A stretch of 54,952 nt of DNA from Streptomyces sp. UW30 (GCF_008042075.1 NZ_RDBN01000033.1:353319-408270), one strand, 5' to 3'; positions 16,745-25,919 are shown, counted from the first letter of the stretch. Numbers and translations: made by a program. The notes: generated by a model not told the origin, from the letters alone.

Positions 16745-17578
16745 ATGAAGATCCTCATCAGCGCCGACATGGAGGGCGCCACCGGGGTGACCTGGCCGGG
16801 CGACGTGCTTCCCGGGACGCCGCAGTGGGAAAGGTGCCGGGGGATGTTCACCTCGGACGTCGATGCCGCCGTGCTGGGTTTCTTCGACGGCGGTGCCGAC
16901 GCCGTCGTCATCAACGAGGCGCACTGGTCCATGCGCAATCTGCTGCTCGAACGGCTCGACGAGCGCGCCCAGATGCTCACCGGCCGGCACAAGGAGCTCT
17001 CCATGGTGGAGGGCGTGCAGCACGGCGACATCGACGGCGTCGCCTTCGTCGGCTACCACACGGGCGCCGGCATGGAGGGCGTCTTCGCACACACCTACCT
17101 CCCGAACTCCATCACCGGGGTGTGGCTGAACGACGTACGGGCCAGTGAGGGCCTGCTGAACGCGCATGTCGTCGCCGAGTACGGCGTACCGGTGGTGCTC
17201 GTCACCGGCGACGACCTGGCCTGCGAGGACGCGCTCGGCTACGCGCCCGAGGCGCTGAAAGTCGCCGTGAAGGACCATGTCTCGCGGTACGCCGCCGTGT
17301 GCCGTACGCCGGCCAGGACCGCCGCCGACATCCGCGCCGCGGCCGGTCAGGCCGCCGGGCTGGCGGTCCGTCACGAACCCGTGCACGGCGGCCCGTTCAC
17401 CGTCGCGGTCGAGTTCGACGCCGAGCACCTCGCGATGGCCGTCACCGTCGTCCCCGGCGTCGAACGTATCGGCGAGCGCAAGGTGGCGTACACCAGCGAG
17501 CGAATGTACGAGGGAATCCGTACCTTCAAGGCGGTCACCACGATCGCCTCGGCCGCGGTGGAGGAGCAGTATGGCTGA
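16745..17578 (+). CDS. D-aminopeptidase, M55 (DppA) family
   Basis: A 277-residue zinc aminopeptidase resembling Bacillus DppA, which cuts D-amino-acid dipeptides. The zinc and catalytic residues match by position: Asp8 and Glu10 in SADMEG, His60 in NEAHWSMRN, His105 in GYHTGA, and the proposed nucleophile His116 in FAHTYLP. It is the first gene of a four-gene peptidase operon; its stop overlaps the next start by 8 bp. With an M20 peptidase, S9 peptidase and S66 LD-carboxypeptidase, its probable role is breaking down peptides containing D-amino acids, such as those of peptidoglycan turnover. It is cytoplasmic; no signal peptide is seen. Confidence 0.93.
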   Translation: MKILISADMEGATGVTWPGDVLPGTPQWERCRGMFTSDVDAAVLGFFDGGADAVVINEAHWSMRNLLLERLDERAQMLTGRHKELSMVEGVQHGDIDGVAFVGYHTGAGMEGVFAHTYLPNSITGVWLNDVRASEGLLNAHVVAEYGVPVVLVTGDDLACEDALGYAPEALKVAVKDHVSRYAAVCRTPARTAADIRAAAGQAAGLAVRHEPVHGGPFTVAVEFDAEHLAMAVTVVPGVERIGERKVAYTSERMYEGIRTFKAVTTIASAAVEEQYG

Positions 17579-18875
17579 CGGGCAGGCACTGGACGAGGTC
17601 GTCACGTTCACCTCCGACCTCATCCGTATCGATACGACCAACCGCGGCGGCGGCGACTGCCGGGAGCGCCCCGCCGCCGAGTACGCCGCCGCGCGGCTGA
17701 CCGAGGCGGGTCTGGAACCGACGCTGCTGGAGCGCGCCGAGGGCCGTACGAACGTCGTCGCCCGTATCGAGGGCAGCGACCCGTCGGCGGACGCGCTGCT
17801 CGTCCACGGTCATCTGGACGTGGTGCCCGCGCAGGCCGACGAGTGGAGCGTGCACCCCTTCTCCGGGGAGATCCGCGACGGCGTCGTCTGGGGCCGGGGC
17901 GCCGTCGACATGAAGAACATGGACGCGATGATCCTCGCCGTCGTGCGGTCCTGGGCCCGCGAGGGCGTACGGCCCCGCCGGGACGTGGTGATCGCGTTCA
18001 CCGCCGACGAGGAGGCGAGCGCCGAGGACGGCTCCGGCTTCCTCGCGGACCGGCACGCCGCACTGTTCGAGGGCTGCACCGAGGGCATCGGCGAGTCCGG
18101 CGCGTTCACCGTCCACGACGGCAGCGGCCGGCAGATCTACCCCCTCGCGGCCGGGGAGCGCGGTACCGGCTGGCTGAAGCTCACGGCACGCGGGCGGGCC
18201 GCGCACGGCTCCCGGCCCAACCGGGAGAACGCGGTCACCCGCCTCGCCGCGGCCGTCACCCGGATCGGCGCCCACGAGTGGCCGCTCCGGCTCACCCCGA
18301 CCGTCCGCGCCGCCCTCGTCGAACTCGCCGCGCTGTACGGCCTCGACGCCGACCTGGACGACGTGGACGGCCTGCTCCAGAAGCTCGGCCCGGCGGCCAG
18401 GCTGGTCGAGGCGACCGTCCGCAACAGCGCCAACCCGACGATGCTGGAGGCCGGTTACAAGGTCAACGTCATCCCGGGGCAGGCCGTGGCCTACGTCGAC
18501 GGCCGCTATCTCCCGGGCTTCGAGGACGAGTTCCGGACCACCCTCGACGAGCTCACCGGGCCCGACGTGGACTGGGAGTTCCACCATCACGAGGTGGCCC
18601 TGCAGTCGCCGGTGGACTCGCCGACGTACGCCCGTATGCGCGCGGCCGTCGAGGAGTTCGCGCCCGAGGGACACGTCGTGCCGTACTGCATGCCCGGCGG
18701 CACCGACGCCAAGCAGTTCTCCCGGCTCGGCATCACCGGCTACGGCTTCTCGCCGCTGAAGCTGCCGGAGGGCTACGACTACGGGGCCATGTTCCACGGC
18801 GTCGACGAACGCGTGCCCGTCGAGGCGCTGCACTTCGGCGTCCGTGTGCTCGACCGTTTTCTGCGTACGGCCTAG
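17571..18875 (+). CDS. M20-family metallopeptidase
   Basis: A 434-residue di-zinc peptidase of the ArgE/DapE/CPG2/Acy1 type. Metal site residues: HGHLDVVPA (His about 80), RGAVDMKN (bridging Asp), TADEEASAEDGS (catalytic Glu and next ligand), and the final His in MFHGVDERVPVE. The dimerisation domain contains GRAAHGSRPNRENAV. The ATG at 17571 overlaps the dppA-like stop by 8 bp. It is typical of streptomycete M20 proteins annotated as dipeptidase or deacylase; specificity is unknown. Confidence 0.94.
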   Translation: MADGQALDEVVTFTSDLIRIDTTNRGGGDCRERPAAEYAAARLTEAGLEPTLLERAEGRTNVVARIEGSDPSADALLVHGHLDVVPAQADEWSVHPFSGEIRDGVVWGRGAVDMKNMDAMILAVVRSWAREGVRPRRDVVIAFTADEEASAEDGSGFLADRHAALFEGCTEGIGESGAFTVHDGSGRQIYPLAAGERGTGWLKLTARGRAAHGSRPNRENAVTRLAAAVTRIGAHEWPLRLTPTVRAALVELAALYGLDADLDDVDGLLQKLGPAARLVEATVRNSANPTMLEAGYKVNVIPGQAVAYVDGRYLPGFEDEFRTTLDELTGPDVDWEFHHHEVALQSPVDSPTYARMRAAVEEFAPEGHVVPYCMPGGTDAKQFSRLGITGYGFSPLKLPEGYDYGAMFHGVDERVPVEALHFGVRVLDRFLRTA

Positions 18876-18892
18876 GCGACTTGGGGGAGACA

Positions 18893-20845
18893 GTGCGGAC
18901 GCTGGCGTACGGTTCCTGGCCCTCGCCCATCGACGCGGCCGTCGCCGCGGCGCACGAGGGGCGGCCGGACTTCGTGGGGTTCGTGGGGGAGGAGGCGTGG
19001 TGGACCGAAGCCCGGCCCACGGAAGGCGGACGGCGCACGCTGGTTCGCAGACGGGCCGACGGCCACGAGGAGTCGGTGCTGCCCGCTCCGTGGAACGTGC
19101 GCAGCCGGGTCATCGAGTACGGCGGACAGCCGTGGGCCGGCGCCGTGGCCGACGGCCGGCCGCTCGTCGTCTTCGTCAACTTCGCCGACCAGCGGCTCTA
19201 CCGCTACGAGGAGGGCGGCGAGCCGCGTCCGCTCACCCCCGTGTCCGACGTGGGCGGTGGACTGCGCTGGGTGGAGCCGCGGCTGCGGCTCGACCTCGGT
19301 GAGGTGTGGTGCGTGCTGGAGGAGTTCACCGGCTCCGGACCCACCGATGTGCGGCGTGTCCTGGCCGCCGTCCCGCTGGACGGCTCGGCGGCCGGGGACC
19401 GGGGCGCCGTACGCGAACTGACCGACGACCGGCGCCGGTTCGTCACCGGAGCGCGGATCTCGCCCGACGGGCGGCGGGCGGCGTGGCTCGCCTGGGACCA
19501 TCCGCACATGCCGTGGGACGGCACGGAACTGCTGGTCGCCGACGTCGGGGCCGACGGCACGCTCGGCAGCCCGCGGACCGTGGCGGGCGGCCCCGAGGAG
19601 TCGATCGCCCAGGCCGACTGGTCGGCCGACGGCCGGCTGCTGTACGTCAGCGACCGCAGCGGCTGGTGGAACCTCTACCGCGACGGCGAACCCCTGTGCC
19701 CGCGCGAGGAGGAGTTCGGCGGACCGCTGTGGCAGCTCGGCCTGCGCTGGTTCGCCCCGCTGGAGAGCGGGCTCGTGGCGGTCGTGCACGGCCGCGGGGC
19801 GACGGCCCTGGGCGTGCTCGACCCGGAGAGCGGCGAGATCGTCGACGCGGCCGGCCCCTGGACCGAGTTCGCGCCCACCCTCACGGCGTACGGCGAGCGG
19901 ATCGTCGCCGTCGGCGCCAGTCCGCGCAGCGCCTACGAGGTGGTCGAGCTGGACGCCACGACCGGCCGGTCCCGGGTGATCGGAGCCGCGCACGACGACG
20001 CCGTGGACCCCGCCTACTACCCCGAGCCGCAGATCCGCACCTTCACCGGCCCCGCCGGACAGGACATCCACGCGCACATCTACCCGCCGCACAACCCCGG
20101 TTGCGTGGCTCCCGGCGACGTCCCGCCGCCGTACGTCGTCTGGGCGCACGGCGGCCCCACCTCGCGGGCGCCCCTCGTGCTCGACCTGGCCATCGCCTAC
20201 TTCACCTCCCGGGGCATCGGCGTCGCGGAGGTCGACTACGGCGGCTCCAGCGGCTACGGCAGGGAGTACCGCAACCGGCTGCGCGAGCAGTGGGGCGTGA
20301 CCGACGTCGAGGACTGCGCGGCCGTCGCGCTCGCCCTCGCCGACGAGGGCACCGCCGACCGCGACCGGCTCGCCGTCCGGGGCGGCAGCGCGGGTGGCTG
20401 GACCACGGCCGCCTCCCTCACCACGACCGGCGTCTACGCGTGCGGCACGATCCTGTACCCGATTCTCGACCTGGCCGGCTGGGGCACGGGCGAGACCCAC
20501 GACTTCGAGTCCCAGTACCTGGAGTCCCTGGTCGGACCCCTCGCCGAGGTGCCCGGACGGTACCTGGAGCGCTCGCCCGCCGAGCACGCCGAGCACCTCA
20601 CGGTGCCGTTCCTGCTGCTTCAGGGCCTGGACGACGTGATCTGCCCGCCCGCCCAGTGCGAGCGGTTCCTCGCCCGCATGGAGGGGCGCCGGGTGCCGCA
20701 CGCCTACATCGCCTTCGAGGGGGAGGGCCACGGATTCCGGCGCGCGGAGACGATGATCCGCGTCCTGGAGTCCGAACTCTCCCTGTACGCCCAGGTCTTC
20801 GGGCTCAACCCGCCCGGGATCCCGAAGCTGGAGCTCGCCAAGTGA
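18893..20845 (+). CDS. S9-family prolyl oligopeptidase / acylaminoacyl peptidase
   Basis: A 650-residue serine peptidase. The N-terminal half is a WD40-like beta-propeller (ISPDGRRAAWLAWDHP, WSADGRLLYVSDRSGWWNLY) and the C-terminal half an alpha/beta-hydrolase. The triad is visible: Ser in RGGSAGGWT (about 500), Asp in LLLQGLDDVICPP, His in EGEGHGFRR. No signal peptide, so it acts on short peptides in the cytoplasm. The GTG at 18893 has GGGGGAGA upstream and lies 17 bp after the M20 gene; its stop overlaps the following S66 gene by 4 bp. Confidence 0.94.
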   Translation: MRTLAYGSWPSPIDAAVAAAHEGRPDFVGFVGEEAWWTEARPTEGGRRTLVRRRADGHEESVLPAPWNVRSRVIEYGGQPWAGAVADGRPLVVFVNFADQRLYRYEEGGEPRPLTPVSDVGGGLRWVEPRLRLDLGEVWCVLEEFTGSGPTDVRRVLAAVPLDGSAAGDRGAVRELTDDRRRFVTGARISPDGRRAAWLAWDHPHMPWDGTELLVADVGADGTLGSPRTVAGGPEESIAQADWSADGRLLYVSDRSGWWNLYRDGEPLCPREEEFGGPLWQLGLRWFAPLESGLVAVVHGRGATALGVLDPESGEIVDAAGPWTEFAPTLTAYGERIVAVGASPRSAYEVVELDATTGRSRVIGAAHDDAVDPAYYPEPQIRTFTGPAGQDIHAHIYPPHNPGCVAPGDVPPPYVVWAHGGPTSRAPLVLDLAIAYFTSRGIGVAEVDYGGSSGYGREYRNRLREQWGVTDVEDCAAVALALADEGTADRDRLAVRGGSAGGWTTAASLTTTGVYACGTILYPILDLAGWGTGETHDFESQYLESLVGPLAEVPGRYLERSPAEHAEHLTVPFLLLQGLDDVICPPAQCERFLARMEGRRVPHAYIAFEGEGHGFRRAETMIRVLESELSLYAQVFGLNPPGIPKLELAK

Positions 20846-21777
20846 CCGAGCCCGTACGGCCGTTGCTGCGGCCGTCCCGACTCGCCCCCGGGGCCCGCGT
20901 GGCCGTCGTCGCCCCCAGCGGACCGGTGCCCGAGGACCGGCTGGAGTCCGGGCTCGACGTGCTGCGCGGCTGGGACCTCGACCCGGTGGTGGCGCCCCAT
21001 GTGCTGGACCGGCACGGCGAGTTCGACTACCTCGCGGGCACGGACGCCGACCGCGCCGCCGACCTCCAGCGGGCCTGGTGCGACCCGTCCGTGGACGCCG
21101 TGCTGTGCGCCCGGGGCGGCTACGGCGTGCAGCGGATGATCGACCTGCTCGACTGGGACGCGATGGCCGCGGCCGGGCCGAAGGTCTTCGTCGGCTTCAG
21201 CGACATCACCGTGCTGCACGAGGCCTTCGCCACCCGGCTGGGCCTCGCCACGCTGTACGGACCGATGGCGGCGGGCGTCGACTTCATCAAGAACGCGCGG
21301 GCGCAGGAGCACTTGAGGGCCACGCTGTTCGAGCCGGAGTCGGTGCGCACGATCACCTCCGCCGGCTCCGCACTGGTCCCGGGCCGGGCGCGGGGCGTCA
21401 CGCTCGGCGGCTGTCTCTGCCTGCTCGCCGCGGAGATGGGCACCCCGCATGCCCGGACGTCCGGACGCGGCGGTCTGTTGTGCCTGGAGGACGTGGGCGA
21501 GGAGACGTACCGGCTCGACCGCTACCTCACCCAGCTGCTGCGCGCAGGTCTGTTCGACGGCGTGCGCGGGGTGCTGCTCGGGTCGTGGCAGGAGTGCGAG
21601 CCGTACGAGCGGGTGCGTGCGCTGCTTGTGGACCGACTGGGTGGCCTCGGTGTGCCGGTTGTGGAGGAGTTCGGGTTCGGGCACTGTGAGGGTGCGTTGA
21701 CGATTCCGTTCGGGGCGGGTGCCGAACTCGACGCCGAGGCGGGGACGTTGACCCTCGACGAGCCCGCGCTGCGCTGA
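20842..21777 (+). CDS. LD-carboxypeptidase, S66 family (LdcA-like)
   Basis: A 311-residue protein with the S66 landmarks: ARVAVVAPSGPVPEDRLESG at the start, CARGGYGVQRMIDLLDW, nucleophile Ser in VGFSDITVLHEA, Glu in LCLEDVGEETYRLDR and His in FGFGHCEGALTIPFG. LdcA releases the terminal D-Ala from murein tetrapeptides in peptidoglycan recycling. It begins at GTG 20842 inside the S9 stop (GTGA overlap), so translation is coupled. It supports a cell-wall peptide theme for the operon. Confidence 0.94.
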   Translation: MTEPVRPLLRPSRLAPGARVAVVAPSGPVPEDRLESGLDVLRGWDLDPVVAPHVLDRHGEFDYLAGTDADRAADLQRAWCDPSVDAVLCARGGYGVQRMIDLLDWDAMAAAGPKVFVGFSDITVLHEAFATRLGLATLYGPMAAGVDFIKNARAQEHLRATLFEPESVRTITSAGSALVPGRARGVTLGGCLCLLAAEMGTPHARTSGRGGLLCLEDVGEETYRLDRYLTQLLRAGLFDGVRGVLLGSWQECEPYERVRALLVDRLGGLGVPVVEEFGFGHCEGALTIPFGAGAELDAEAGTLTLDEPALR

Positions 21778-21832
21778 GCAGGGTTCACTGAATATCCGTC
21801 AAGAAACCTCCGTCACGGCGATTGACCTCGCC

Positions 21833-21878
21833 TGACACGTGTCACACCATGACAACCGGCCAGTACTTACTGGTCGGT
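21833..21878. promoter_or_regulatory. Two palindromes upstream of the S15/CocE-type hydrolase gene
   Basis: TGACACGTGTCA at 21833-21844 is a perfect 12-bp palindrome. From 21855 to 21878 an 11-bp arm, 2-bp centre and 11-bp arm (ACCGGCCAGTA / TACTGGTCGGT) match at 10 of 11 positions, in the style of TetR-family operators. They lie 40-85 bp before the start codon. No regulator gene is adjacent. Confidence 0.55.
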
Positions 21879-21917
21879 ATGCAGGGCTGTCCAGCGTGCC
21901 TCAGTGTGGAGGTCTCC

Positions 21918-23696
21918 GTGTCCCGTCGCGTGCCCAGATTCCGGGCCCCACTCGCTCTCGTTCTCGGCGCCACACTCACCGCCCCCCTCGCGCTCACCGC
22001 TCCGGCCGCCGCCGCGACCGGCCAGTTCACCGTCACCGCCCTGAAGTTCACCGTCCAGGCGGGCGGCCGCACCTGCACCGTCGACGCCGATCTGTACCGG
22101 CCCGCGGGTGTGGACCGCGCCCACCGCGCACCCGCCGTCCTCGCCACCAACGGCTTCGGCGGCAGCAAGTCCGACGGCTCGACCAACGTCGTCGGCGAGG
22201 CCTTCGCCCAGCGCGGATACGTCTCCCTCGTCTACTCCGGGCTCGGCTTCGGCAGGTCCGGCTGTCTGATCTCGCTCGACGACCCCACCATCGACGGCGT
22301 CGCCGCCTCCGGTCTTATCGACTTCCTGGGCGGCGGGCGCGCCGCCGACGACGGCACCAAGGCCGACTTCGTCACCCTCGACGCCCCCGGCGACCCGAGC
22401 GTCGGCATGGTCGGCGGCTCCTACGGCGGCGCCGTCCAGCTGGCCACGGCCGCCGTCGACCGGCGCCTCGACGCCCTGGTGCCGATGATCACCTGGAACG
22501 ACCTCGCCTACTCCCTCGACCCGAACAACGCCGTCGGCACCGCCGACGTCCCCGGCGCCTTCAAATGGCAGTGGGCCAACGGTTTCTACCTCATCGGCGA
22601 GGGCCAGCCCCTGCTGGAGGCGAACCTCGACCCCTCCCGCATCAACTCCATGGCCTGCCTGCACTTCGTCACCAAGGCCTGTGACACCATCCGCACCCTC
22701 AACTCCGGCCGCTACCCGGCGAAGCAGACCGCCGAGCTGCTCGCCTACGCCCGTAGCGTCTCCCCGGTGTCCTACCTGAACCGCGTCAAGGCACCCACCC
22801 TCCTCGTCCAGGGCCAGGCCGACAGCCTCTTCAACCTCAACGAGGCGACGGCGACGTACCGGACGCTCAAGTCCCAAGGCACCCCGACCAAGATGATCTG
22901 GCAGTCCTGGGGCCACAGCGGCGGCCTCACCGACCCGGCCTCCGGCGAACTCAACCTCGGCCAGGGCAACCTGGAGACCAGCTACGTCGGCCGGCGCATC
23001 CTCGCCTGGTTCGACCGCTATCTGCTCGGCCACCACGTCGACACCGGACCGGCCTTCGCCTACTACCGCGACTGGATCACCGACCCGGACCACACCTACG
23101 CCACCGCCGACCGCGTGCCCGCGCTCAGCCGGACGCTCTACCTCTCAGGCGACGGCAAGCTCGTCGACAACCGCCGCAAGGTGGCGCGCGGCAGTCGTAC
23201 GTACACCAACTGGCTCGTGCCCACCAGCCACTCGGAGAGCTCGCTCGCCGGACTCATCGGCCTTCCGGACCCGGCGCCGTACGACACCGCGGGCACCTAC
23301 CTCGGCTGGACCAGCGAGCCGCTCGCCCGCACCACCGACGTCGTCGGCGCACCCCGGGCCACGCTGAAGGTGGTCTCCCCGAGGGCCGAGCGGACCCAGC
23401 ACTCCGGGCACGCCGCCGACAAGCTCGTCCTGTTCGCCAAGCTGTACGACATCGCCCCCGACGGCACGCGGACGCTGGTGCACCGGCTCGTCGCACCGGT
23501 GCGGGTGCCCGACGTCACCAGGAGCTTCACCGTGACGCTGCCGGGGATCGTGCACCGGTACGAGAAGGGGCACCGGCTGCGGTTCGTGATCGCGGCGAGT
23601 GACGACGCGTACTTCGGGAACCGGGGGATCAAGCCGGTGACGGTGGTCAGCGCATCCCAGGACACCGGGGTGCTCCAGCTGCCGGTGATCGGGTAG
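21918..23696 (+). CDS. Secreted S15 / CocE-NonD family alpha/beta-hydrolase (X-Pro dipeptidyl-peptidase-like)
   Basis: A 592-residue exported hydrolase. Signal peptide: VSRRVPRFR, hydrophobic stretch, cut near APAAAAT. The catalytic domain has the nucleophile in VGGSYGGAVQ (Ser about 166), Asp in LLVQGQADSLFN and His in WGHSGGLTDP; a C-terminal jelly-roll (XPD_C-like) follows with TDVVGAPRATLKVVSP and RLRFVIAASDDAYF. Such enzymes cleave X-Pro dipeptides or acyl esters outside the cell. The GTG at 21918 has GGAGGT 5 bp upstream. It follows the peptidase operon after 140 bp with its own probable operator, so it may be a separate unit. Confidence 0.9.
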   Translation: MSRRVPRFRAPLALVLGATLTAPLALTAPAAAATGQFTVTALKFTVQAGGRTCTVDADLYRPAGVDRAHRAPAVLATNGFGGSKSDGSTNVVGEAFAQRGYVSLVYSGLGFGRSGCLISLDDPTIDGVAASGLIDFLGGGRAADDGTKADFVTLDAPGDPSVGMVGGSYGGAVQLATAAVDRRLDALVPMITWNDLAYSLDPNNAVGTADVPGAFKWQWANGFYLIGEGQPLLEANLDPSRINSMACLHFVTKACDTIRTLNSGRYPAKQTAELLAYARSVSPVSYLNRVKAPTLLVQGQADSLFNLNEATATYRTLKSQGTPTKMIWQSWGHSGGLTDPASGELNLGQGNLETSYVGRRILAWFDRYLLGHHVDTGPAFAYYRDWITDPDHTYATADRVPALSRTLYLSGDGKLVDNRRKVARGSRTYTNWLVPTSHSESSLAGLIGLPDPAPYDTAGTYLGWTSEPLARTTDVVGAPRATLKVVSPRAERTQHSGHAADKLVLFAKLYDIAPDGTRTLVHRLVAPVRVPDVTRSFTVTLPGIVHRYEKGHRLRFVIAASDDAYFGNRGIKPVTVVSASQDTGVLQLPVIG

Positions 23697-23754
23697 CGCC
23701 TCCCGGCGGGCCGCTCACCGTGCGTGATCGCGTCCTCGGGAGCATCCTTGGTGT

Positions 23755-24009
23755 ATGACCGCGAAGACGTCGGAGAGTGGCACGAAGGCCGGCGGGAAGC
23801 GGGGTGGCCTGGCCGGGGCGATGACCCCTGGCCGGATCACCATGCTGGTGCTCGCCGTCCTTGCCCTGATCTTCATCTTCGAGAACACCGACGAGACCGA
23901 GATCCGGCTGCTGATCCCCCTGGTGACGATACCGCTGTGGCTGGCGCTGCTGGCCATGGCCCTCATCGGTGCGCTGTTCGGGGCGTATTTCATGCGACGG
24001 CGCCGATAG
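23755..24009 (+). CDS. LapA-domain (DUF1049) small membrane protein
   Basis: 84 residues: a basic, hydrophilic N-terminus, then two membrane helices (ITMLVLAVLALIFIFENTDETEIRLLIP in the first half, and LWLALLAMALIGALFGAYF), ending MRRRR. The FxFENTxxxxI pattern between helices is typical of the LapA/DUF1049 family. Its role in actinobacteria is unknown. It is close to, but not overlapping, the acetyltransferase gene. Confidence 0.85.
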   Translation: MTAKTSESGTKAGGKRGGLAGAMTPGRITMLVLAVLALIFIFENTDETEIRLLIPLVTIPLWLALLAMALIGALFGAYFMRRRR

Positions 24010-24028
24010 CGGGTCGTACGCTGGCGCA

Positions 24029-24583
24029 ATGCCGCATCCAGCGTCCCGCTACCTCGCCGAAGGCCCCCGAGTGGGCATACGTCACTTCAGCCACGACGAC
24101 GCCGCCGAGTTCACCCGGCGTGCCCGGGAGAGCAAGGACCTGCACCATCCGTGGCTCTTCCCGCCGGACGGCAGCGCCGCGTACGCCGGCTATGCCGGGC
24201 GGCTGATCGAGGATCCGACCAAGGCGGGGTTCCTGGTCTGCGCGAAGGACGACGGCGGGGGGATCGCCGGGTTCGTCAACATCAACAACATCGTCGAGGG
24301 CGCCTTCAAGAGTGGCGCCCTCGGCTACGGCGCCTTCGCCCATGCGGCCGGCCGCGGCCTGATGCGCCAGGGCCTCGACCTGGTGGTCGGACACGCCTTC
24401 GGCGCGCTGCGGCTGCACCGGCTGGAGATCAACGTCCAGCCCGCCAACACCGCCTCCATCGCCCTCGCCCGCGCCTGCGGCTTCCGGCTTGAGGGCTTCT
24501 CGCCGAACATGCTCTACATCGACGGGGCTTGGCGCGATCACGAACGGTGGGCGATCACCGCCGAGATGCGGGCTTCCGGTTGA
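24029..24583 (+). CDS. GNAT acetyltransferase, RimJ/RimL type
   Basis: A 184-residue GNAT protein: VGIRHFSHDDAAEFTRRARES at the start, FVNINNIVEGAFKSGALGYGAFAHAAGRGLM containing the acetyl-CoA loop (positions about 88-118), then LHRLEINVQPANTASIALARACGF, which is the RimJ/L motif B. It probably acetylates a protein N-terminus or a small amine. Its 3' end overlaps the convergent DUF6204 gene by 29 bp. The ATG at 24029 was preferred because the frame upstream overlaps the LapA gene. Confidence 0.9.
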   Translation: MPHPASRYLAEGPRVGIRHFSHDDAAEFTRRARESKDLHHPWLFPPDGSAAYAGYAGRLIEDPTKAGFLVCAKDDGGGIAGFVNINNIVEGAFKSGALGYGAFAHAAGRGLMRQGLDLVVGHAFGALRLHRLEINVQPANTASIALARACGFRLEGFSPNMLYIDGAWRDHERWAITAEMRASG

Positions 24584-24902
24584 TCTTCATCGTGTCGAGG
24601 TCCGTGACCGTCGACCTCAGATCCCTGAAGCCGTAGCCCAGCTCCCGCAGCGCGCTCTCGGCCCGGTCCTCGGCGATCGCGCCGGCCATCTCCTCGCCGT
24701 CCGCCGCGTCGGAGACCACGACATAGCGCATCGAGAAGTGCTTGAGCGGGGACGGCTCGTAGGACAGCGACCCCTCCTCGGTGAACCGCATGCTGGTCAG
24801 ACCGTGCGCGGGGGCCTGCGCGAGCAGCCGTGCCCGGGCCTCGTCGGCGAGCCCGTCCCAGGTGCCACGGACGATCACCCGGTAGGTGTGCTGCTCACTC
24901 AT
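24555..24902 (-). CDS. DUF6204-like small protein
   Basis: 115 residues starting MSEQHTYRVIVRGTWDGL and ending VTDLDTMKINRKPASRR. I recognise it as a conserved streptomycete protein (DUF6204 type) of unknown function; no catalytic motif or membrane segment is visible. It is convergent with and overlaps the acetyltransferase gene by 29 bp. Confidence 0.75.
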   Translation of the reverse strand: MSEQHTYRVIVRGTWDGLADEARARLLAQAPAHGLTSMRFTEEGSLSYEPSPLKHFSMRYVVVSDAADGEEMAGAIAEDRAESALRELGYGFRDLRSTVTDLDTMKINRKPASRR

Positions 24903-25015
24903 GTTCCTGCTCCCCGCATCGGCCTGGAGGGTCGACCCTACGTCGGCGAGGACGGCGCGCATCCGGAATATTGCCGCGCGCGACGCTCCCACTCCTACGT
25001 GGCGGCCCTCGCCCC

Positions 25016-25363
25016 CTACGCCTGACGGTCCACGTACTCGTAGATCGCCCCGTCCGGGTGCATCGCGATCAGGTTGCGGCCCACGGGTGTCGGCACCGGG
25101 CCGGCGATGATGCGCGCGCCCAGCTCGCTGAGCACCTGGTGGGCTTCGTCGACGTCCTTGACGGCGATCGTCGCGGCGACCTTGCGCAGCACCTCCAGCT
25201 CGGCCTCGGGGCCGCTCATGAGCAGGAAGCAGCCGACCGCGGCGACCTGGACACCGCCGCGTTCGAAGCGGAGCGCTCTGCCGCCCGCGAGGCGTTCGTA
25301 GAAGGGGACCGCGGTCTCCAGGTCGTCGACGCATACGCGCAGCGTGGCTCCCAGAATGTCCAT
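25016..25363 (-). CDS. VOC (glyoxalase-fold) superfamily protein
   Basis: 115 residues with paired beta-alpha-beta-beta-beta modules: MDILGATLRVCVDDLETAVPFYERLAGG and VKDVDEAHQVLSELGARI...AMHPDGAIYEYVD. Metal ligands of the fold are partly replaced, so metal dependence is uncertain. The small length suits a dimeric VOC protein of resistance or isomerase type. It starts at ATG 25363, 113 bp after the 24902 start of the preceding gene. Confidence 0.88.
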   Translation of the reverse strand: MDILGATLRVCVDDLETAVPFYERLAGGRALRFERGGVQVAAVGCFLLMSGPEAELEVLRKVAATIAVKDVDEAHQVLSELGARIIAGPVPTPVGRNLIAMHPDGAIYEYVDRQA

Positions 25364-25460
25364 GCGGAAAGCCTAGTTGGGACCGGCGGGTCGGGGAGAT
25401 CGTTTCACGCGATCCCCTCACTCCCCGTTACGCGCATGCCCGTACGGGTACCCGGCGCCC

Positions 25461-25919
25461 ATGGATCGCCTGGATCATCTTGAGCATCTGGACAAGCAAC
25501 TGGTCGACGAGCTGGCGCAGGTGGCGCGGGAGACCGTGCGCGACGAACTGCGCGAGCAGACGCGCAGGCAGCGCCGCCGGGCCATGCTCTACGCCGGGTC
25601 CGGCGCCGTCGCCCTGTACGCGGGCGCGGCCCTCGCGCTCGCCCTCGGGCTCGGCCTCGCCGCCGGGCTGCCGGACTGGGCCGCCGCGCTGATCACCGCG
25701 GTGATCCTCGGCGTGCTGGCATACCTGCTGCGCGGCGCGGCACGGCCGACGCGGAAGGGACCGGCAACCGGGGCCGCGCAGGAGGGCACCTCCGGCACCC
25801 CGCCGAGCGGGCGCGGCATGCCGTACCCGCCGATGCCGCCCGGCCCGCCGGACACGACCGGGACGCGTACACCGCGGCCTGACGCCATCGACCCCGATCA
25901 GCCGCACCACCGGGCATGA
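25461..25919 (+). CDS. Holin-X-like (DUF1469) membrane protein
   Basis: 152 residues: an N-terminal amphipathic helix (LDKQLVDELAQVARETVRDEL, basic REQTRRQRRR), two close TM helices (about 42-85), and a Pro-rich cytoplasmic tail (PPSGRGMPYPPMPPGPP). This layout fits the actinobacterial holin superfamily III / phage holin-like proteins. No prophage genes are near, so a housekeeping role is likelier. The ATG at 25461 was chosen because the domain begins there. Confidence 0.72.
   Translation: MDRLDHLEHLDKQLVDELAQVARETVRDELREQTRRQRRRAMLYAGSGAVALYAGAALALALGLGLAAGLPDWAAALITAVILGVLAYLLRGAARPTRKGPATGAAQEGTSGTPPSGRGMPYPPMPPGPPDTTGTRTPRPDAIDPDQPHHRA

Noticed and set aside
25461..25919. Prophage remnant suggested by a holin-like protein
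   Set aside because: No integrase, tail, lysin or attachment site nearby; Holin-X-like proteins are common chromosomal genes in actinobacteria.
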